NCBI GenBank assembly: GCA_002085115.1
Contig: MZGQ01000012.1
Span: 1 to 36,625 of the forward strand
DNA length: 36,625 nucleotides
Reading direction: 5' to 3'
From: Desulfococcus sp. 4484_241
GTDB taxonomy: Bacteria; Desulfobacterota; Desulfobacteria; Desulfobacterales; Desulfosudaceae
Position numbers and translations under genes: made by a program. Under the pieces are notes generated by a model. It was not told the DNA's origin and ran no database searches. It saw nothing but the letters and a program-made list of their open reading frames with translations. This document shows, in pieces, positions 24,784 to 33,517 of this stretch. Numbering within the stretch: position 1 is the first letter of the stretch; every line of letters starts with the position of its first letter.

Positions 24784-25323
24784 ATGAAAAGGGAAAAGCT
24801 GCTGTCGTGGTGGCGTCAAAAAGAGAAACAGATAAAGCAGCGCCTTCGCGGCAGTTATATACACAAGATTATCGGCGACCGGTTATTTACCAAAAGAATC
24901 TGGGCTAAGGACAAGTCCGCACTGGCAGGCGGTCTTTCCCTTGGGCTGTTTGTGGCGTTTACCCCTACCATGCCCTTTCACATGATACTGTGTACCATAG
25001 GCTCCATCCTGCTTGGAGTCAACATGCCCATAGCGCTTATCGCATGTTGGGCCACCAATCCACTGACCGCTATCCCCATATATATGTCCGCCTATAAGCT
25101 CGGCCACTACCTGTTTATCCACTACGAAATAATAGGGCTGATTATGCCAATTTCCTCTTTGACTGGTCATACAGGGAAGTTAATCGAACAGAGCTTCTAC
25201 CTGTGGACAGGCTCGCTGATATTCTCCGCAATATCCGCCCTGATTGGAAACGTAGCCGTCAGGCTTACATGGAATATCCTGAAAATCAGGGACAGGCAGG
25301 ATGAAAAACCACTTGACCCATAG
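24784..25323 (+). CDS. DUF2062 membrane protein
   Basis: 179 aa. A basic N-terminal helix (KQIKQRLRGSYIHKII) is followed by the DUF2062 core: ALAGGLSLGLFVAFTPTMPFHMILC, then IALIACWATNPLTAIPIYMSAYKLG. There are about four membrane helices. The domain is widespread and its function is not established; it is sometimes fused to glycosyltransferases. The gene converges on an acyl-CoA dehydrogenase and shares the hairpin-rich gap with it. Confidence 0.85.
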   Translation: MKREKLLSWWRQKEKQIKQRLRGSYIHKIIGDRLFTKRIWAKDKSALAGGLSLGLFVAFTPTMPFHMILCTIGSILLGVNMPIALIACWATNPLTAIPIYMSAYKLGHYLFIHYEIIGLIMPISSLTGHTGKLIEQSFYLWTGSLIFSAISALIGNVAVRLTWNILKIRDRQDEKPLDP

Positions 25324-25386
25324 CATCAGCTTTACCCACCCCACGGCAGAACTTGAAAAATAAGGCGTACCGGCTTGCACTCCTCC

Positions 25387-25421
25387 GAAAAAAAGAGGGG
25401 CGCGCCCATGGCGTGCCCCTC
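25387..25421 (-). terminator. Strong intrinsic terminator of the acyl-CoA dehydrogenase gene
   Basis: On the minus strand a GC-rich stem (GAGGGGC 25395-25401 with GCCCCTC 25415-25421, plus inner pairs) is followed by seven U residues (complement of the A-run 25388-25394). Confidence 0.85.
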
Positions 25422-25435
25422 TCCAAGGGGGAGGT

Positions 25436-25462
25436 GTGGTTGTGTAGGGGGTACACAACCAC
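25436..25462. repeat. Perfect 11-bp inverted repeat
   Basis: GTGGTTGTGTA (25436-25446) pairs with TACACAACCAC (25452-25462) around a GGGGG loop. It lies between the terminator and the stop codon of the acyl-CoA dehydrogenase. There is no U-run, so it could be an RNA-stabilising 3' hairpin. Confidence 0.7.
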
Positions 25463-25519
25463 TATATGAACAGCTGGCGCTGATAAACAGAATCAAATGG
25501 CCGGCTTAGGCCAAAAATT

Positions 25520-27337
25520 TTACATAAAAGCCTCTTCCGGCATCTCCATTACGGCTGTAGTAAATGACTGCACGCTGTTCATCTTCCCCATTGCGGTGGG
25601 AAGCAGCGCATCCATGAAAAACTGGGCTGTTTTTATCTGGCCCTGGTAGAAGGCTTCATCCTTTTTCTTAACCTTACCGCCCTGAAGCGCCTTTGAGGCA
25701 ACCGTAGCCCTCCACAGGTGCATCCAACCCATGATAACATCCCCTGTCACCTCGAGGAATGGGGTCGCCGAACCAAACGCATCCAGGACCTTTTCAGACA
25801 TCGCTGTATTCCCGATTGCCATGGCCAGTTCTCCCAGCCTGTCTATAGCCTTGTCAACAGCCGTAGCCATATCTTTGAGGCCCTCTATCTGGCTGGCCTC
25901 CTGCACCGATTTCTTGACCTCTCCTACAAAATCCATGAAAGGCTGGCCGCCTTTCATGCCCAGCTTACGGGCAAGAAGATCCATCGCCTGCACTCCATTG
26001 GTGCCTTCGTATATGCTGGTGATCTTGCAGTCACGGACAAGCTGTTCCTGGGGATATTCCGAAATATAGCCATACCCGCCATACACCTGCATTCCCATAA
26101 CACACACTTCAAACCCCTTGTCCGTGCAGTACGCCTTAACAACAGGAATAAAAAACTCGATAAGGCCCTGCTGCTTTTCCTTTTCTGTTCCATCCTCCAA
26201 AACAGACACCCTGTCAAAACATCTGGCTACATAGTAAATGAACGCGCGCATACCCTCCACATAGGATTTCATAACCAGAAGCTGTCGACGCACGTCGGGA
26301 TGCTTGATGATGTTTACACTGGGAGCTTCAGCATCCATAAACTTGAGCAGTTCCCTGCCCTGTATGCGCTCCTTTGCGTAATTTGCGGCATTCGCATAAG
26401 AAGTTGCAGCGAGAGAAAACCCCTGCACACCAACCGCGAACCGCGCTTCATTCATCATGAGGAACATTGTCCTCATTCCCTTGTTCTCCTCTCCCAGGAG
26501 GGTGCCGATGCAGTTGCCCTTGCCGCCCAGGGTCAGGGAGCAGGTGGCATTGCCGTGAATACCCATTTTCTCTTCGATACCGGTACACACGACATCGTTG
26601 AATTCGCCAAGGCTGCCGTCCGGGTTAACCCTGTACTTCGGCACTATAAACAGCGATATCCCCTTCGTACCTGCCGGCGCCCCTTCTATGCGCGCAAGAA
26701 CCGGATGTATAATATTCTCAGCAAGGTCGTGTTCTCCGCTGGATATGAATATCTTGTTGCCGGTTATAGAAAAAGTCCCGTCAGGATTTCTCTTGGCTGT
26801 CGTCTGAAGGGCACCGACATCAGTTCCGGCTTCAGGCTCGGTAAGCAGCATGGTACCTGTCCACTGCCCGGAATACATCCTCTTGACGTAAAGCTTTTTC
26901 TGCTCCTCTGTTCCCACGGTCTCTATCATCTTTGCCGCACCGTGTGTCAGCCCCGGGTACATCATGAAGGCCATGTTGGCACCGGAGAAAAACTCTGCAG
27001 CAGCCAGATTAACGACAGCCGGCATACCCTGGCCGCCGAACTCGGGATCTTCTGCCGCCCCGATCCACTCGCCTTCACGATAAAGGTCAAAAATTCTCTT
27101 AAACGACTCGGGAGTCTTTACCTGCCCGTTTTCAAACACACATCCCTGTTTATCCCCCTCCTCGTTTGCCGGAAGAAGCTCTTTTAACGCAAGGTTCCTT
27201 GCCTCGGAAACAACCATGTCGATTGTTTTACGGTTGTAATCCGCATACTTTTCATACTTTGAAAGCTCCTCCACGTTAAGCATCTCGTGCAGAACAAAAT
27301 CGGCATCCCTTCGGTTTGCAAGTGTTCCCTGTCCCAT
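25520..27337 (-). CDS. Acyl-CoA dehydrogenase, long (~600 aa) DmdC-like type, second paralogue
   Basis: 605 aa from the ATG at 27337, chosen because AAGGAG lies 8 nt upstream; a 16-residue in-frame extension runs into the promoter region. Same architecture as the enzyme at 11071-12876: TEPEAGTDVGALQTT for FAD binding, YGGYGYISEYPQEQ, catalytic Glu in IYEGTNGVQ, and the extra C-terminal domain. The central part (ARIEGAP...GTKGISLF to GTLLGEENKGMR) is almost identical between the two, whereas residues around the acyl pocket and the C-terminus differ, suggesting different chain preference. It is apparently monocistronic, with its own terminator and a palindrome matching the TetR operator in its promoter region. 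Confidence 0.93.
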   Translation of the reverse strand: MGQGTLANRRDADFVLHEMLNVEELSKYEKYADYNRKTIDMVVSEARNLALKELLPANEEGDKQGCVFENGQVKTPESFKRIFDLYREGEWIGAAEDPEFGGQGMPAVVNLAAAEFFSGANMAFMMYPGLTHGAAKMIETVGTEEQKKLYVKRMYSGQWTGTMLLTEPEAGTDVGALQTTAKRNPDGTFSITGNKIFISSGEHDLAENIIHPVLARIEGAPAGTKGISLFIVPKYRVNPDGSLGEFNDVVCTGIEEKMGIHGNATCSLTLGGKGNCIGTLLGEENKGMRTMFLMMNEARFAVGVQGFSLAATSYANAANYAKERIQGRELLKFMDAEAPSVNIIKHPDVRRQLLVMKSYVEGMRAFIYYVARCFDRVSVLEDGTEKEKQQGLIEFFIPVVKAYCTDKGFEVCVMGMQVYGGYGYISEYPQEQLVRDCKITSIYEGTNGVQAMDLLARKLGMKGGQPFMDFVGEVKKSVQEASQIEGLKDMATAVDKAIDRLGELAMAIGNTAMSEKVLDAFGSATPFLEVTGDVIMGWMHLWRATVASKALQGGKVKKKDEAFYQGQIKTAQFFMDALLPTAMGKMNSVQSFTTAVMEMPEEAFM

Positions 27338-27386
27338 AACGATTCTCCTTAAAATTTTATTTATAACAATTAAATTATTTGCCAAC

Positions 27387-27404
27387 TGAATGAAGCTTCA
27401 TTCA
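27387..27404. promoter_or_regulatory. TetR operator (site 2)
   Basis: TGAATGAAGCTTCATTCA is a perfect 18-bp palindrome with the same arms as the site at 13608-13625. It ends 49 nt before the acyl-CoA dehydrogenase start codon and adjoins TTGGCA, a possible -35 box; TATAAA follows 14 nt later on the minus strand. Confidence 0.8.
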
Positions 27405-27581
27405 TTAACAGCCTTGCCCATGATTGTCAACCCGAAGAGCTTTTTTTATTCGGGTCTGCATTTTTCAGAAAGATTTTACCCTTTTACCTCCCAGCCAAAT
27501 CAATCATCATGCCATATGACAGGACATTCCAGGTTTCAACCTGCACATGCCTGGCCTAAATCAAACTCCTGTGCTATTATC

Positions 27582-28706
27582 ATGCAGCAAAAACGAAAAA
27601 GAGAAGAACCATTGCCTACAAAACCCAACCAAAAAGAAAAGTCAGGGACATACATACAAGTGTCCGCAGAACTGGAACCTACCATCTACATGCCAGTTGT
27701 GCAGTTCGGGGTGCGAATAGGACTGGGCATGCTTGCGGCAATATATTTCTTTGCCGTCCCGGTCCCTTTGTTTTTTTTAAGCAGGCCCCAGATATTTGCA
27801 ATTATCGGCTGTTATGTTGCTTTCCATATCGGCTGGTGGATGCATTACCGGCGTCATGGCATGGGCACCCTGGGGATAAGAATGGGAGCACTTGTGGATC
27901 TGCTCGCGGCATTTACAGCGGCAACAATGGATCCCTTTGATGTGCCGCCCACAGGTATGCTGATAATTATAGCAGCCATGGGTAACGGCATTCAACACGG
28001 TCTTCGCGTATTTTTCGAAAATATAGTTGCGATCCTGCTGTTTACGATTCCCGCTTTTGCAGTCCGGCAGGTTTTCATCCCGGAAGCCTTACCCTATCAG
28101 CTTACTTTCATACTTATATTTGCAACCGTATTATTATGCTACACCTACCTGCTCTTGAATGAAATCGAGCTGTTAAAGAAAAAATCGGAAAAACTTGCAA
28201 GACAGGACCCGCTGACAAAACTCTATAACCGCAACGCTTTCATGGAGGCTGCCGGCTACCTGCTTTTGCTCCACAAAAGGGAACGGATCCCGCTTGTCGT
28301 GATGTTCGCCGATCTTGACAATTTCAAAACGGTCAACGACACCATGGGACATGCCGTGGGAGACGAGGTGCTGAAAAGCTTTGCTTCCATTGCCTGTAAA
28401 CTGCTCAGAAGCTCTGATATTGTCGCACGTTACGGAGGGGACGAATTCGTGTTTATCCTGGCGAACACGACGGTGCAGGAAGCACGACAAGTCGCCGCCC
28501 GCCTGGAAGACGGGTTTGCAAAATGGGCTGCCGGGCGTGGCATCGCGGTCGGTGCAAGCTTCGGAATAACAGCCATTCCGGAAAGCAGCATAGACCTGGA
28601 GGGTTCTCTTAAAAAGGCTGACACTGCATTGTATGAAGCCAAAAGAAACAAAAACAAAAGCGGCTCCGGAATCGTCATAGCGCCAGGCAATCAGCCGCAG
28701 TCATAA
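27582..28706 (+). CDS. Membrane-bound diguanylate cyclase (GGDEF)
   Basis: 374 aa from the ATG at 27582; the start is uncertain because no clear ribosome site is visible (a TTG about 30 nt further on is possible). Residues about 37-195 hold roughly six hydrophobic helices (LGMLAAIYFFAVPVPLFFL, IFAIIGCYVAF, TFILIFATVLLCYTYLL), resembling MASE-type sensory membrane domains. The C-terminal GGDEF domain has DPLTKLYNRNAF, FADLDNFKTVND and the active site GGDEF (285-289). An RSSD inhibitory I-site (276-279) stands five residues before it. It therefore should make c-di-GMP with product inhibition. It appears to head a plus-strand run with nth 12 nt downstream. Confidence 0.9.
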   Translation: MQQKRKREEPLPTKPNQKEKSGTYIQVSAELEPTIYMPVVQFGVRIGLGMLAAIYFFAVPVPLFFLSRPQIFAIIGCYVAFHIGWWMHYRRHGMGTLGIRMGALVDLLAAFTAATMDPFDVPPTGMLIIIAAMGNGIQHGLRVFFENIVAILLFTIPAFAVRQVFIPEALPYQLTFILIFATVLLCYTYLLLNEIELLKKKSEKLARQDPLTKLYNRNAFMEAAGYLLLLHKRERIPLVVMFADLDNFKTVNDTMGHAVGDEVLKSFASIACKLLRSSDIVARYGGDEFVFILANTTVQEARQVAARLEDGFAKWAAGRGIAVGASFGITAIPESSIDLEGSLKKADTALYEAKRNKNKSGSGIVIAPGNQPQS

Positions 28707-28718
28707 ACTAAAAGTTAA

Positions 28719-29387
28719 ATGGTAATGAAAAGAAAAACGGTTGACATAGAGCGGTTTATAGCCGCCATGAAATCTGCCAGAAAAAAAAGCCAGGCGCCGG
28801 TTGTTACTCTCATAGCCAACCGTGGGGCCACTCCGTTCGAGATCCTTGTATCGACCATTCTCTCCCTTCGCACAAAAGACGAGGTGACGGGCAGGGCAGC
28901 ACAAAAACTCCTTGCCAGGGCAAACACGCCGGAACAGATAATGGAGCTTACGGAAAAACAGATTGAAAAACTTATATATCCCGTCGGGTTCTATCACACC
29001 AAGGCAAAACGCCTCAGGCAGATCTGCCGCATCCTCACAGAGCAGTATGGCGGCCAGGTGCCTGACGACCTGGAAGCCCTGCTCGAGCTTCCAGGGGTGG
29101 GGAGAAAAACCGCCAACCTCGTGCTTATCGAAGGCTTTGGGAAAGACGCAGTGTGCGTGGACACGCATGTACACAGAATCAGCAACAGGACAGGCATAGT
29201 TGACACCAAAACCCCTGAACAGACCGAATTCGCTCTGCGGAAAAAACTTCCAAAGAGCCACTGGAAACAGTATAATGAACTGCTGGTATCATTCGGGCAA
29301 ACGGTTTGCACCCCACTTTCTCCATTCTGCAGCCGGTGTCCGGTCGAAGCGGAATGTCCAAAGAACGGGGTTATCCGCTCCAGATAA
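28719..29387 (+). CDS. nth: Endonuclease III (DNA glycosylase/AP lyase)
   Basis: 222 aa, usual length. Helix-hairpin-helix LPGVGRKTANLVL with catalytic Lys130, catalytic Asp148 in VDTHVHRISNR, and the C-terminal 4Fe-4S motif Cys197-x6-Cys204-x2-Cys207-x5-Cys213. It removes oxidised pyrimidines and nicks the abasic site. A second in-frame ATG at 28725 is possible. The gaps to its neighbours are 12 and 16 nt, so co-transcription is likely. Confidence 0.95.
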   Translation: MVMKRKTVDIERFIAAMKSARKKSQAPVVTLIANRGATPFEILVSTILSLRTKDEVTGRAAQKLLARANTPEQIMELTEKQIEKLIYPVGFYHTKAKRLRQICRILTEQYGGQVPDDLEALLELPGVGRKTANLVLIEGFGKDAVCVDTHVHRISNRTGIVDTKTPEQTEFALRKKLPKSHWKQYNELLVSFGQTVCTPLSPFCSRCPVEAECPKNGVIRSR

Positions 29388-29403
29388 ACCAAGGTAACAA
29401 GCC

Positions 29404-30732
29404 ATGCAAAACCCTGAGCCTTTTGAACTCCTTATTGAAAAAATAGAAAACCGTACTGCGCGCCTTGGAATTATAGGCATGGGATACGTCGGTCTTCCCC
29501 TTGCCATAACCTTTGCCGAAAAAGGATTCCAGGTGACAGGTTTTGACATCGACCAAAAAAAATGCGACCACATAAAGTCAGGGAGAACATACATACGTCA
29601 CATACCGCTGGACCCGGTAAAACATCTCATAGAATCCGAAATGTTCAATGCAACAACGAAATTTGAACGGCTCAGCGATATGGACTGCATAATAATCTGT
29701 GTGCCGACCCCACTTACAGAAAAACGCGTGCCTGATCTCTCGGCCCTTTCAAACACGGCCGAAACCATAGCACGTTTCCTGCGCAGGGGCCATATGGTAG
29801 TCCTGGAAAGCACCAGTTATCCGGGGACTACCGAAGAGTTGCTTATGGAACGTTTCAAGGCAACGGGGATGGAACCGGGCGTGGATTTTTTCCTGGCGTT
29901 TTCACCGGAACGTGAAGATCCCGGCAACAAGCGGTTTTCAGTAACAAACATTCCAAAGATAGTTGGCGGCACCACTTTTGCCTGTCTCAAGGCTGCAAAC
30001 GCGCTGTACAGTTCCATAACAAAAACGGTGCCTGTCAAATCCACCCGTGTTGCCGAATTTGCAAAGATCCTTGAAAACACCTTCAGGTCTGTAAATATAG
30101 CCCTTGTAAACGAGCTCAAGATGCTGGCCCACAGAATGGGAATAGACATATTCGAGGTCATAGAAGCCGCAGCCACCAAACCGTTCGGATTCATCCCGTT
30201 CTATCCCGGTCCCGGTCTGGGCGGGCACTGCATACCCATAGACCCTTTCTACCTGACCTGGAAGGCCAGGGAGTATGGCGTGATAACGAAATTCATAGAA
30301 CTTGCCGGTGAAATCAACACCATGATGCCTGACTACGTGGTCGCAAGGATCATGGATGCTTTGAATCGGCACGGCAAGTGCTTAAACGGGAGTACAATCC
30401 TGGTGCTGGGTGTCGCCTACAAGAAAGATGTTGACGATGACAGGGAATCTCCGGCCTATCCCATAATGAAAAGCCTTGCCGGCCACGGAGCAAATATCAT
30501 GTACAATGACCCCTGGATTCCAAAGCTGCGGCCTACAAGGAAGTATGATTTTAAAATGGTATCGGTCCCGCTTGAGCAACAAACCATAGAAAATGCGGAT
30601 GCAGTGCTTATACTGACAGCACACAGCGACTATGACTTTGAATTTATAGTCAAACACGCCAAACTGGTTATAGATACCCGCAACGCTACAGCCGATATAA
30701 AAAGCGGGCACGGCAAAATAGTGCCCGCTTAG
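29404..30732 (+). CDS. Nucleotide-sugar dehydrogenase, UDP-GlcNAc 6-dehydrogenase (WbpA)-like
   Basis: 442 aa. N-terminal NAD fold GIIGMGYVGLPLA, then VPTPLTEKRVPDLS, SPEREDPGN, and the catalytic cysteine C276 in GPGLGGHCIPIDPFYL; K239 in NELK is the expected second catalytic residue. A C-terminal substrate domain follows (VLGVAYKKDVDDDRESPA). The wording AATKPFGFIPFYPGPGLGG is typical of WbpA/WbpO-type enzymes that oxidise UDP-GlcNAc or UDP-GalNAc to the uronic acid for O-antigen or exopolysaccharide. The exact sugar is inferred. No other polysaccharide genes adjoin. AAGG precedes the ATG. Confidence 0.9.
   Translation: MQNPEPFELLIEKIENRTARLGIIGMGYVGLPLAITFAEKGFQVTGFDIDQKKCDHIKSGRTYIRHIPLDPVKHLIESEMFNATTKFERLSDMDCIIICVPTPLTEKRVPDLSALSNTAETIARFLRRGHMVVLESTSYPGTTEELLMERFKATGMEPGVDFFLAFSPEREDPGNKRFSVTNIPKIVGGTTFACLKAANALYSSITKTVPVKSTRVAEFAKILENTFRSVNIALVNELKMLAHRMGIDIFEVIEAAATKPFGFIPFYPGPGLGGHCIPIDPFYLTWKAREYGVITKFIELAGEINTMMPDYVVARIMDALNRHGKCLNGSTILVLGVAYKKDVDDDRESPAYPIMKSLAGHGANIMYNDPWIPKLRPTRKYDFKMVSVPLEQQTIENADAVLILTAHSDYDFEFIVKHAKLVIDTRNATADIKSGHGKIVPA
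30702..30730 (+). repeat. 10-bp inverted repeat across the dehydrogenase stop codon
   Basis: AAGCGGGCAC (30702-30711) pairs with GTGCCCGCTT (30721-30730). The right arm reaches the first base of the TAG stop. There is no T-run, so it is more likely an RNA-processing or attenuating hairpin than a terminator. Confidence 0.6.
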
Positions 30733-30771
30733 CATGGGAAGGTATATCTGCAAAATAAAAGGAGCACAACG

Positions 30772-31443
30772 ATGGAACTCAAGGAAGCAGCCATAGCCAG
30801 AAGAAGTATAAGAAAATTCAAGCCTGACCCTGTGTCAAGGGAAACCCTCACCGAAATCATAGCTGTTGCAAACAGGGCGCCATCGGCCATGAACACCCAG
30901 CCATGGGAATTTTTCGTCATAGCCGGCGACGTGCTTGAATCGGTGAAAAAACAGAATATAGAAAATCTTCGCAATGGCATACCTCCAGCACCTGAGCAGA
31001 TCATATCCGGCTGGCCGCCTGACAGCCCATACCGTAAACGCCAGGTTGAACTTGGGAAACAGCTCTTCACACTGATGAATATACCAAGGGACGACATGGC
31101 CAAAAGGGTTGAATGGATGGAACGGGGATTCCGCTTCTTTGACGCGCCGGCCGCCATCGTGATCACCTATGACAAGATGCTGTCCGAACCCGGCCCCCTG
31201 CTTGACCTTGGAGCGGTTATGCAGATGATTTGCCTGGCAGCTGTGGAGCACGGTCTTGGAACCTGTATTGAAAGCCAGGGTGTACAATATCCCTCGGTCC
31301 TGAGGAAGTTTGCCAACATTCCAGAGTCCAAGAAGATGGTAATAGCCATAGCGATAGGCTACCCCGATCCCGATTTTCCGGCCAACAAGGTAAAAAGCAG
31401 CCGTGAACCGGTTGATACGGTAACGACATGGGTCGGTTTTTAG
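30772..31443 (+). CDS. Nitroreductase-family flavoprotein
   Basis: 223 aa. FMN-binding signatures RRSIRKFKPDPVSRE (N-terminus), RAPSAMNTQPWEFFVI, and the C-terminal GAVMQMICLAAVEHGLGTC with IAIGYPD. An inserted helical segment (about 70-110) distinguishes it from classical NfsB. It should reduce nitro-compounds or quinones with NAD(P)H, but the physiological substrate is unknown. AAAGGAG lies before the ATG. Spacing of 39 and 18 nt to its neighbours suggests one transcript. Confidence 0.88.
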   Translation: MELKEAAIARRSIRKFKPDPVSRETLTEIIAVANRAPSAMNTQPWEFFVIAGDVLESVKKQNIENLRNGIPPAPEQIISGWPPDSPYRKRQVELGKQLFTLMNIPRDDMAKRVEWMERGFRFFDAPAAIVITYDKMLSEPGPLLDLGAVMQMICLAAVEHGLGTCIESQGVQYPSVLRKFANIPESKKMVIAIAIGYPDPDFPANKVKSSREPVDTVTTWVGF

Positions 31444-31461
31444 TATTAGCAAGACGATAGT

Positions 31462-32226
31462 ATGTTAAAAACGATCCACAACGGACTTGCAATTTTCCGG
31501 TTTGCGAACCTGTCTCGGCAGCCAGGCCTTGACCATGCGGTATTCACGCGCAATGGCGGCTTTAGTTTGCCTCCCTTTGCTTCCCTTAACGTTGGTGAAA
31601 ACACGGGGGACAGACCGGAGGCGATCCGAAAAAACCGGCAGATGGTTGCAGGGTATTTCGAAGGCAGGCCACTTGTGTTTGTTAAACAGGTCCATGGGAA
31701 AAATCTGCTTGTCATGGACGGTACAGATACAGCTGCTTCAGGTGAAATAAAAGAAGCCGACGCAATGATAAGTGCGGTTCCAGGCCCGATGCTCTGTATA
31801 AAACTCGCCGACTGCCAGTCTGTAATGCTGTATGACCATATAAAAAGGGTTGCGGCAAACATCCATTCAGGATGGCGCGGCAGTGTCGCAAACATAATCG
31901 GGACTACTGTCCGAACCATGACCGATAAATTCGGCTGTCTCCCATCCAACATGCTTGCGGCGATCTCACCCTCGCTTGGGCCGTGTTGCGCTGAATTTAA
32001 AAATTACGAAAAGGAGCTGCCGGAAGCTTTCTGGAAATATAAAGATGGTAAAAACAGGTTCGATTTCTGGCAAATAAGCAAAAAACAGCTTACAGACGCA
32101 GGAGTGCCCGAAGCAAACATCGAGACTGCCGGAATTTGCACATCCTGTAACACGGATTTTTTCTTTTCATACAGGAAAGAAGGGATAACAGGACGATTTG
32201 TCACAGCCATCGGAATGGCAACATAA
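31462..32226 (+). CDS. pgeF: Peptidoglycan editing factor PgeF / YfiH-type multicopper-like oxidoreductase
   Basis: 254 aa. Metal and active-site blocks: VFVKQVHGKN, KLADCQSVMLYD, ANIHSGWRGSVAN, ISPSLGPCCAEF and the C-terminal TCTSC-like GICTSCNTDFFFSYR. In E. coli the family removes wrongly inserted amino acids in cell-wall precursors; other members act as purine nucleosidases, so the role here is not certain. There is no strong ribosome site before the ATG, and the 18-nt gap to the nitroreductase suggests coupling. Confidence 0.9.
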   Translation: MLKTIHNGLAIFRFANLSRQPGLDHAVFTRNGGFSLPPFASLNVGENTGDRPEAIRKNRQMVAGYFEGRPLVFVKQVHGKNLLVMDGTDTAASGEIKEADAMISAVPGPMLCIKLADCQSVMLYDHIKRVAANIHSGWRGSVANIIGTTVRTMTDKFGCLPSNMLAAISPSLGPCCAEFKNYEKELPEAFWKYKDGKNRFDFWQISKKQLTDAGVPEANIETAGICTSCNTDFFFSYRKEGITGRFVTAIGMAT

Positions 32227-32267
32227 GAGTAAACCTTTTTAATCAACCAATCGGGAGAAAAACCGGA

Positions 32268-33140
32268 ATGGAGAACAAAGTCATAATAACAGCTGCTCTT
32301 TCCGGGGCAGCCACCTTTAAAAACAACAACCCTGCCGTTCCCTACACCCCGGAAGAGTTCGCAGAGGAAGCGTACAAGGCCTACAACGCAGGGGCGTCAA
32401 TGGTTCATGTTCATGCTAAAACCGACGATGGATGGCCTACATGGGATATAGACAGGATCAGGCAGACACACGACGCCATAAAGGAGAGGGTCCCGGAAAT
32501 CATAGTAAACTTGAGTTCAGCCGTTGGCGCAGGCGCAACAGCCGAGCAGAGAATCGCCCAGATAATCGCCATAAAACCTGAAATGGCATCGCTTAACACC
32601 AATACCATGAACTTCAGCGTTCTCGACAGGAAAACCGGCAAGATTGTTATTGATTACGTGTTTGAAAACACTTTTACAATGCTTCAGGATTTTGGCAGGG
32701 CAATGGAGGAGAACAAGGTAAAACCGGAAATAGAGATATACGATATTGGCGGGCTTGACAACTTCATTGCAATTTCAAAACAGGGCTTTTTTACAGAGCC
32801 GCTTAACTTTAATTTCGTGTGGGGTGTCACAGGCGGCCAGATGTTCAGGCCGGATGCCTTTGTTGTACTCGTAAATGCGGTGCGTTCCACTGGCTGGAAA
32901 GCCAATTTCACCACCTGCGGGGTGGCCAGGGACGAGTTCCCTGCTATCATGCAATCTGCGATCATGGGTGGACACATGCGCGTAGGGCTGGAGGATAACA
33001 CCAGGCTGGGCAACGGCGAGCTTGCTAAAGGAAACTACGAGCTCGTAGAGCAGGCCGTTAAAATTGCCGGAATACTGGGCAAAGAGCCGGCGTCCCCTGA
33101 CGAGGCGCGGCGCATAATGGGAATAAGGCAAAACACCTAA
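32268..33140 (+). CDS. Beta-keto acid cleavage enzyme (BKACE, DUF849 family)
   Basis: 290 aa. TIM barrel of the 3-keto-5-aminohexanoate cleavage family. Features are an N-terminal VIITAALSGA, the zinc ligands H47 and H49 in MVHVHAK, NLSSAVGAG, ASLNTNTMNF and, near the end, MRVGLEDNTRL with the conserved Glu. These enzymes split a beta-keto acid with acetyl-CoA, giving acetoacetate and a new acyl-CoA. The side-chain specificity cannot be read from the sequence, and kdd/kal-type lysine fermentation genes are not adjacent. Last gene of the plus-strand run, 41 nt after pgeF, with GGGAG before the ATG. Confidence 0.92.
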   Translation: MENKVIITAALSGAATFKNNNPAVPYTPEEFAEEAYKAYNAGASMVHVHAKTDDGWPTWDIDRIRQTHDAIKERVPEIIVNLSSAVGAGATAEQRIAQIIAIKPEMASLNTNTMNFSVLDRKTGKIVIDYVFENTFTMLQDFGRAMEENKVKPEIEIYDIGGLDNFIAISKQGFFTEPLNFNFVWGVTGGQMFRPDAFVVLVNAVRSTGWKANFTTCGVARDEFPAIMQSAIMGGHMRVGLEDNTRLGNGELAKGNYELVEQAVKIAGILGKEPASPDEARRIMGIRQNT

Positions 33141-33517
33141 TCGAATAGCTAAAGGCTATCCCTAAAATTTTCATCCCCGGCACTAAAGCCCCAGTGGCCG
33201 TGTCTGCACCTGCCCATCATTCGAAGTGGGTGATCAGGGCATCATATCGAAAACGTTGGCTCCTGTGGCAAATCAACTGGTCAACTATCCGGGTTGAAAA
33301 GGCGGGATACGACATGCCATCCCTTTTCAATTTGCCTGTGCTACAGAAGAGAAAACCGGCTCATACGCACCTTTTTTTGTACGGCCATACAATTTATAAA
33401 CATAACCCATTTAAAATAATATATAAATTTTCGCAGTACATCCTTTGACAAGTTGCGCGTTATACGCTATATAAAAACGAAGATTTATTATTCCTTAGCC
33501 AAACAAGAGGTACATTA
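33141..33517. other. Intergenic region after BKACE
   Basis: 377 nt with no convincing gene. A short hairpin GGGAT/ATCCC followed by TTTT (around 33303-33331) may end the upstream run. The strong promoter of the HD-GYP gene occupies 33445-33473. Confidence 0.5.
33445..33473 (+). promoter_or_regulatory. Strong sigma-70 type promoter of the HD-GYP gene
   Basis: TTGACA (33445-33450), 17-nt spacer, TATATA (33468-33473); consensus -35, near-consensus -10. It lies 44 nt before the TTG start codon. Confidence 0.8.

Noticed and set aside
25718-27187. Long plus-strand frame (489 aa) opposite the second acyl-CoA dehydrogenase
   Set aside because: It is antisense to a clear enzyme and rich in His, Arg and Cys in a pattern typical of antisense readings; no domain is seen.
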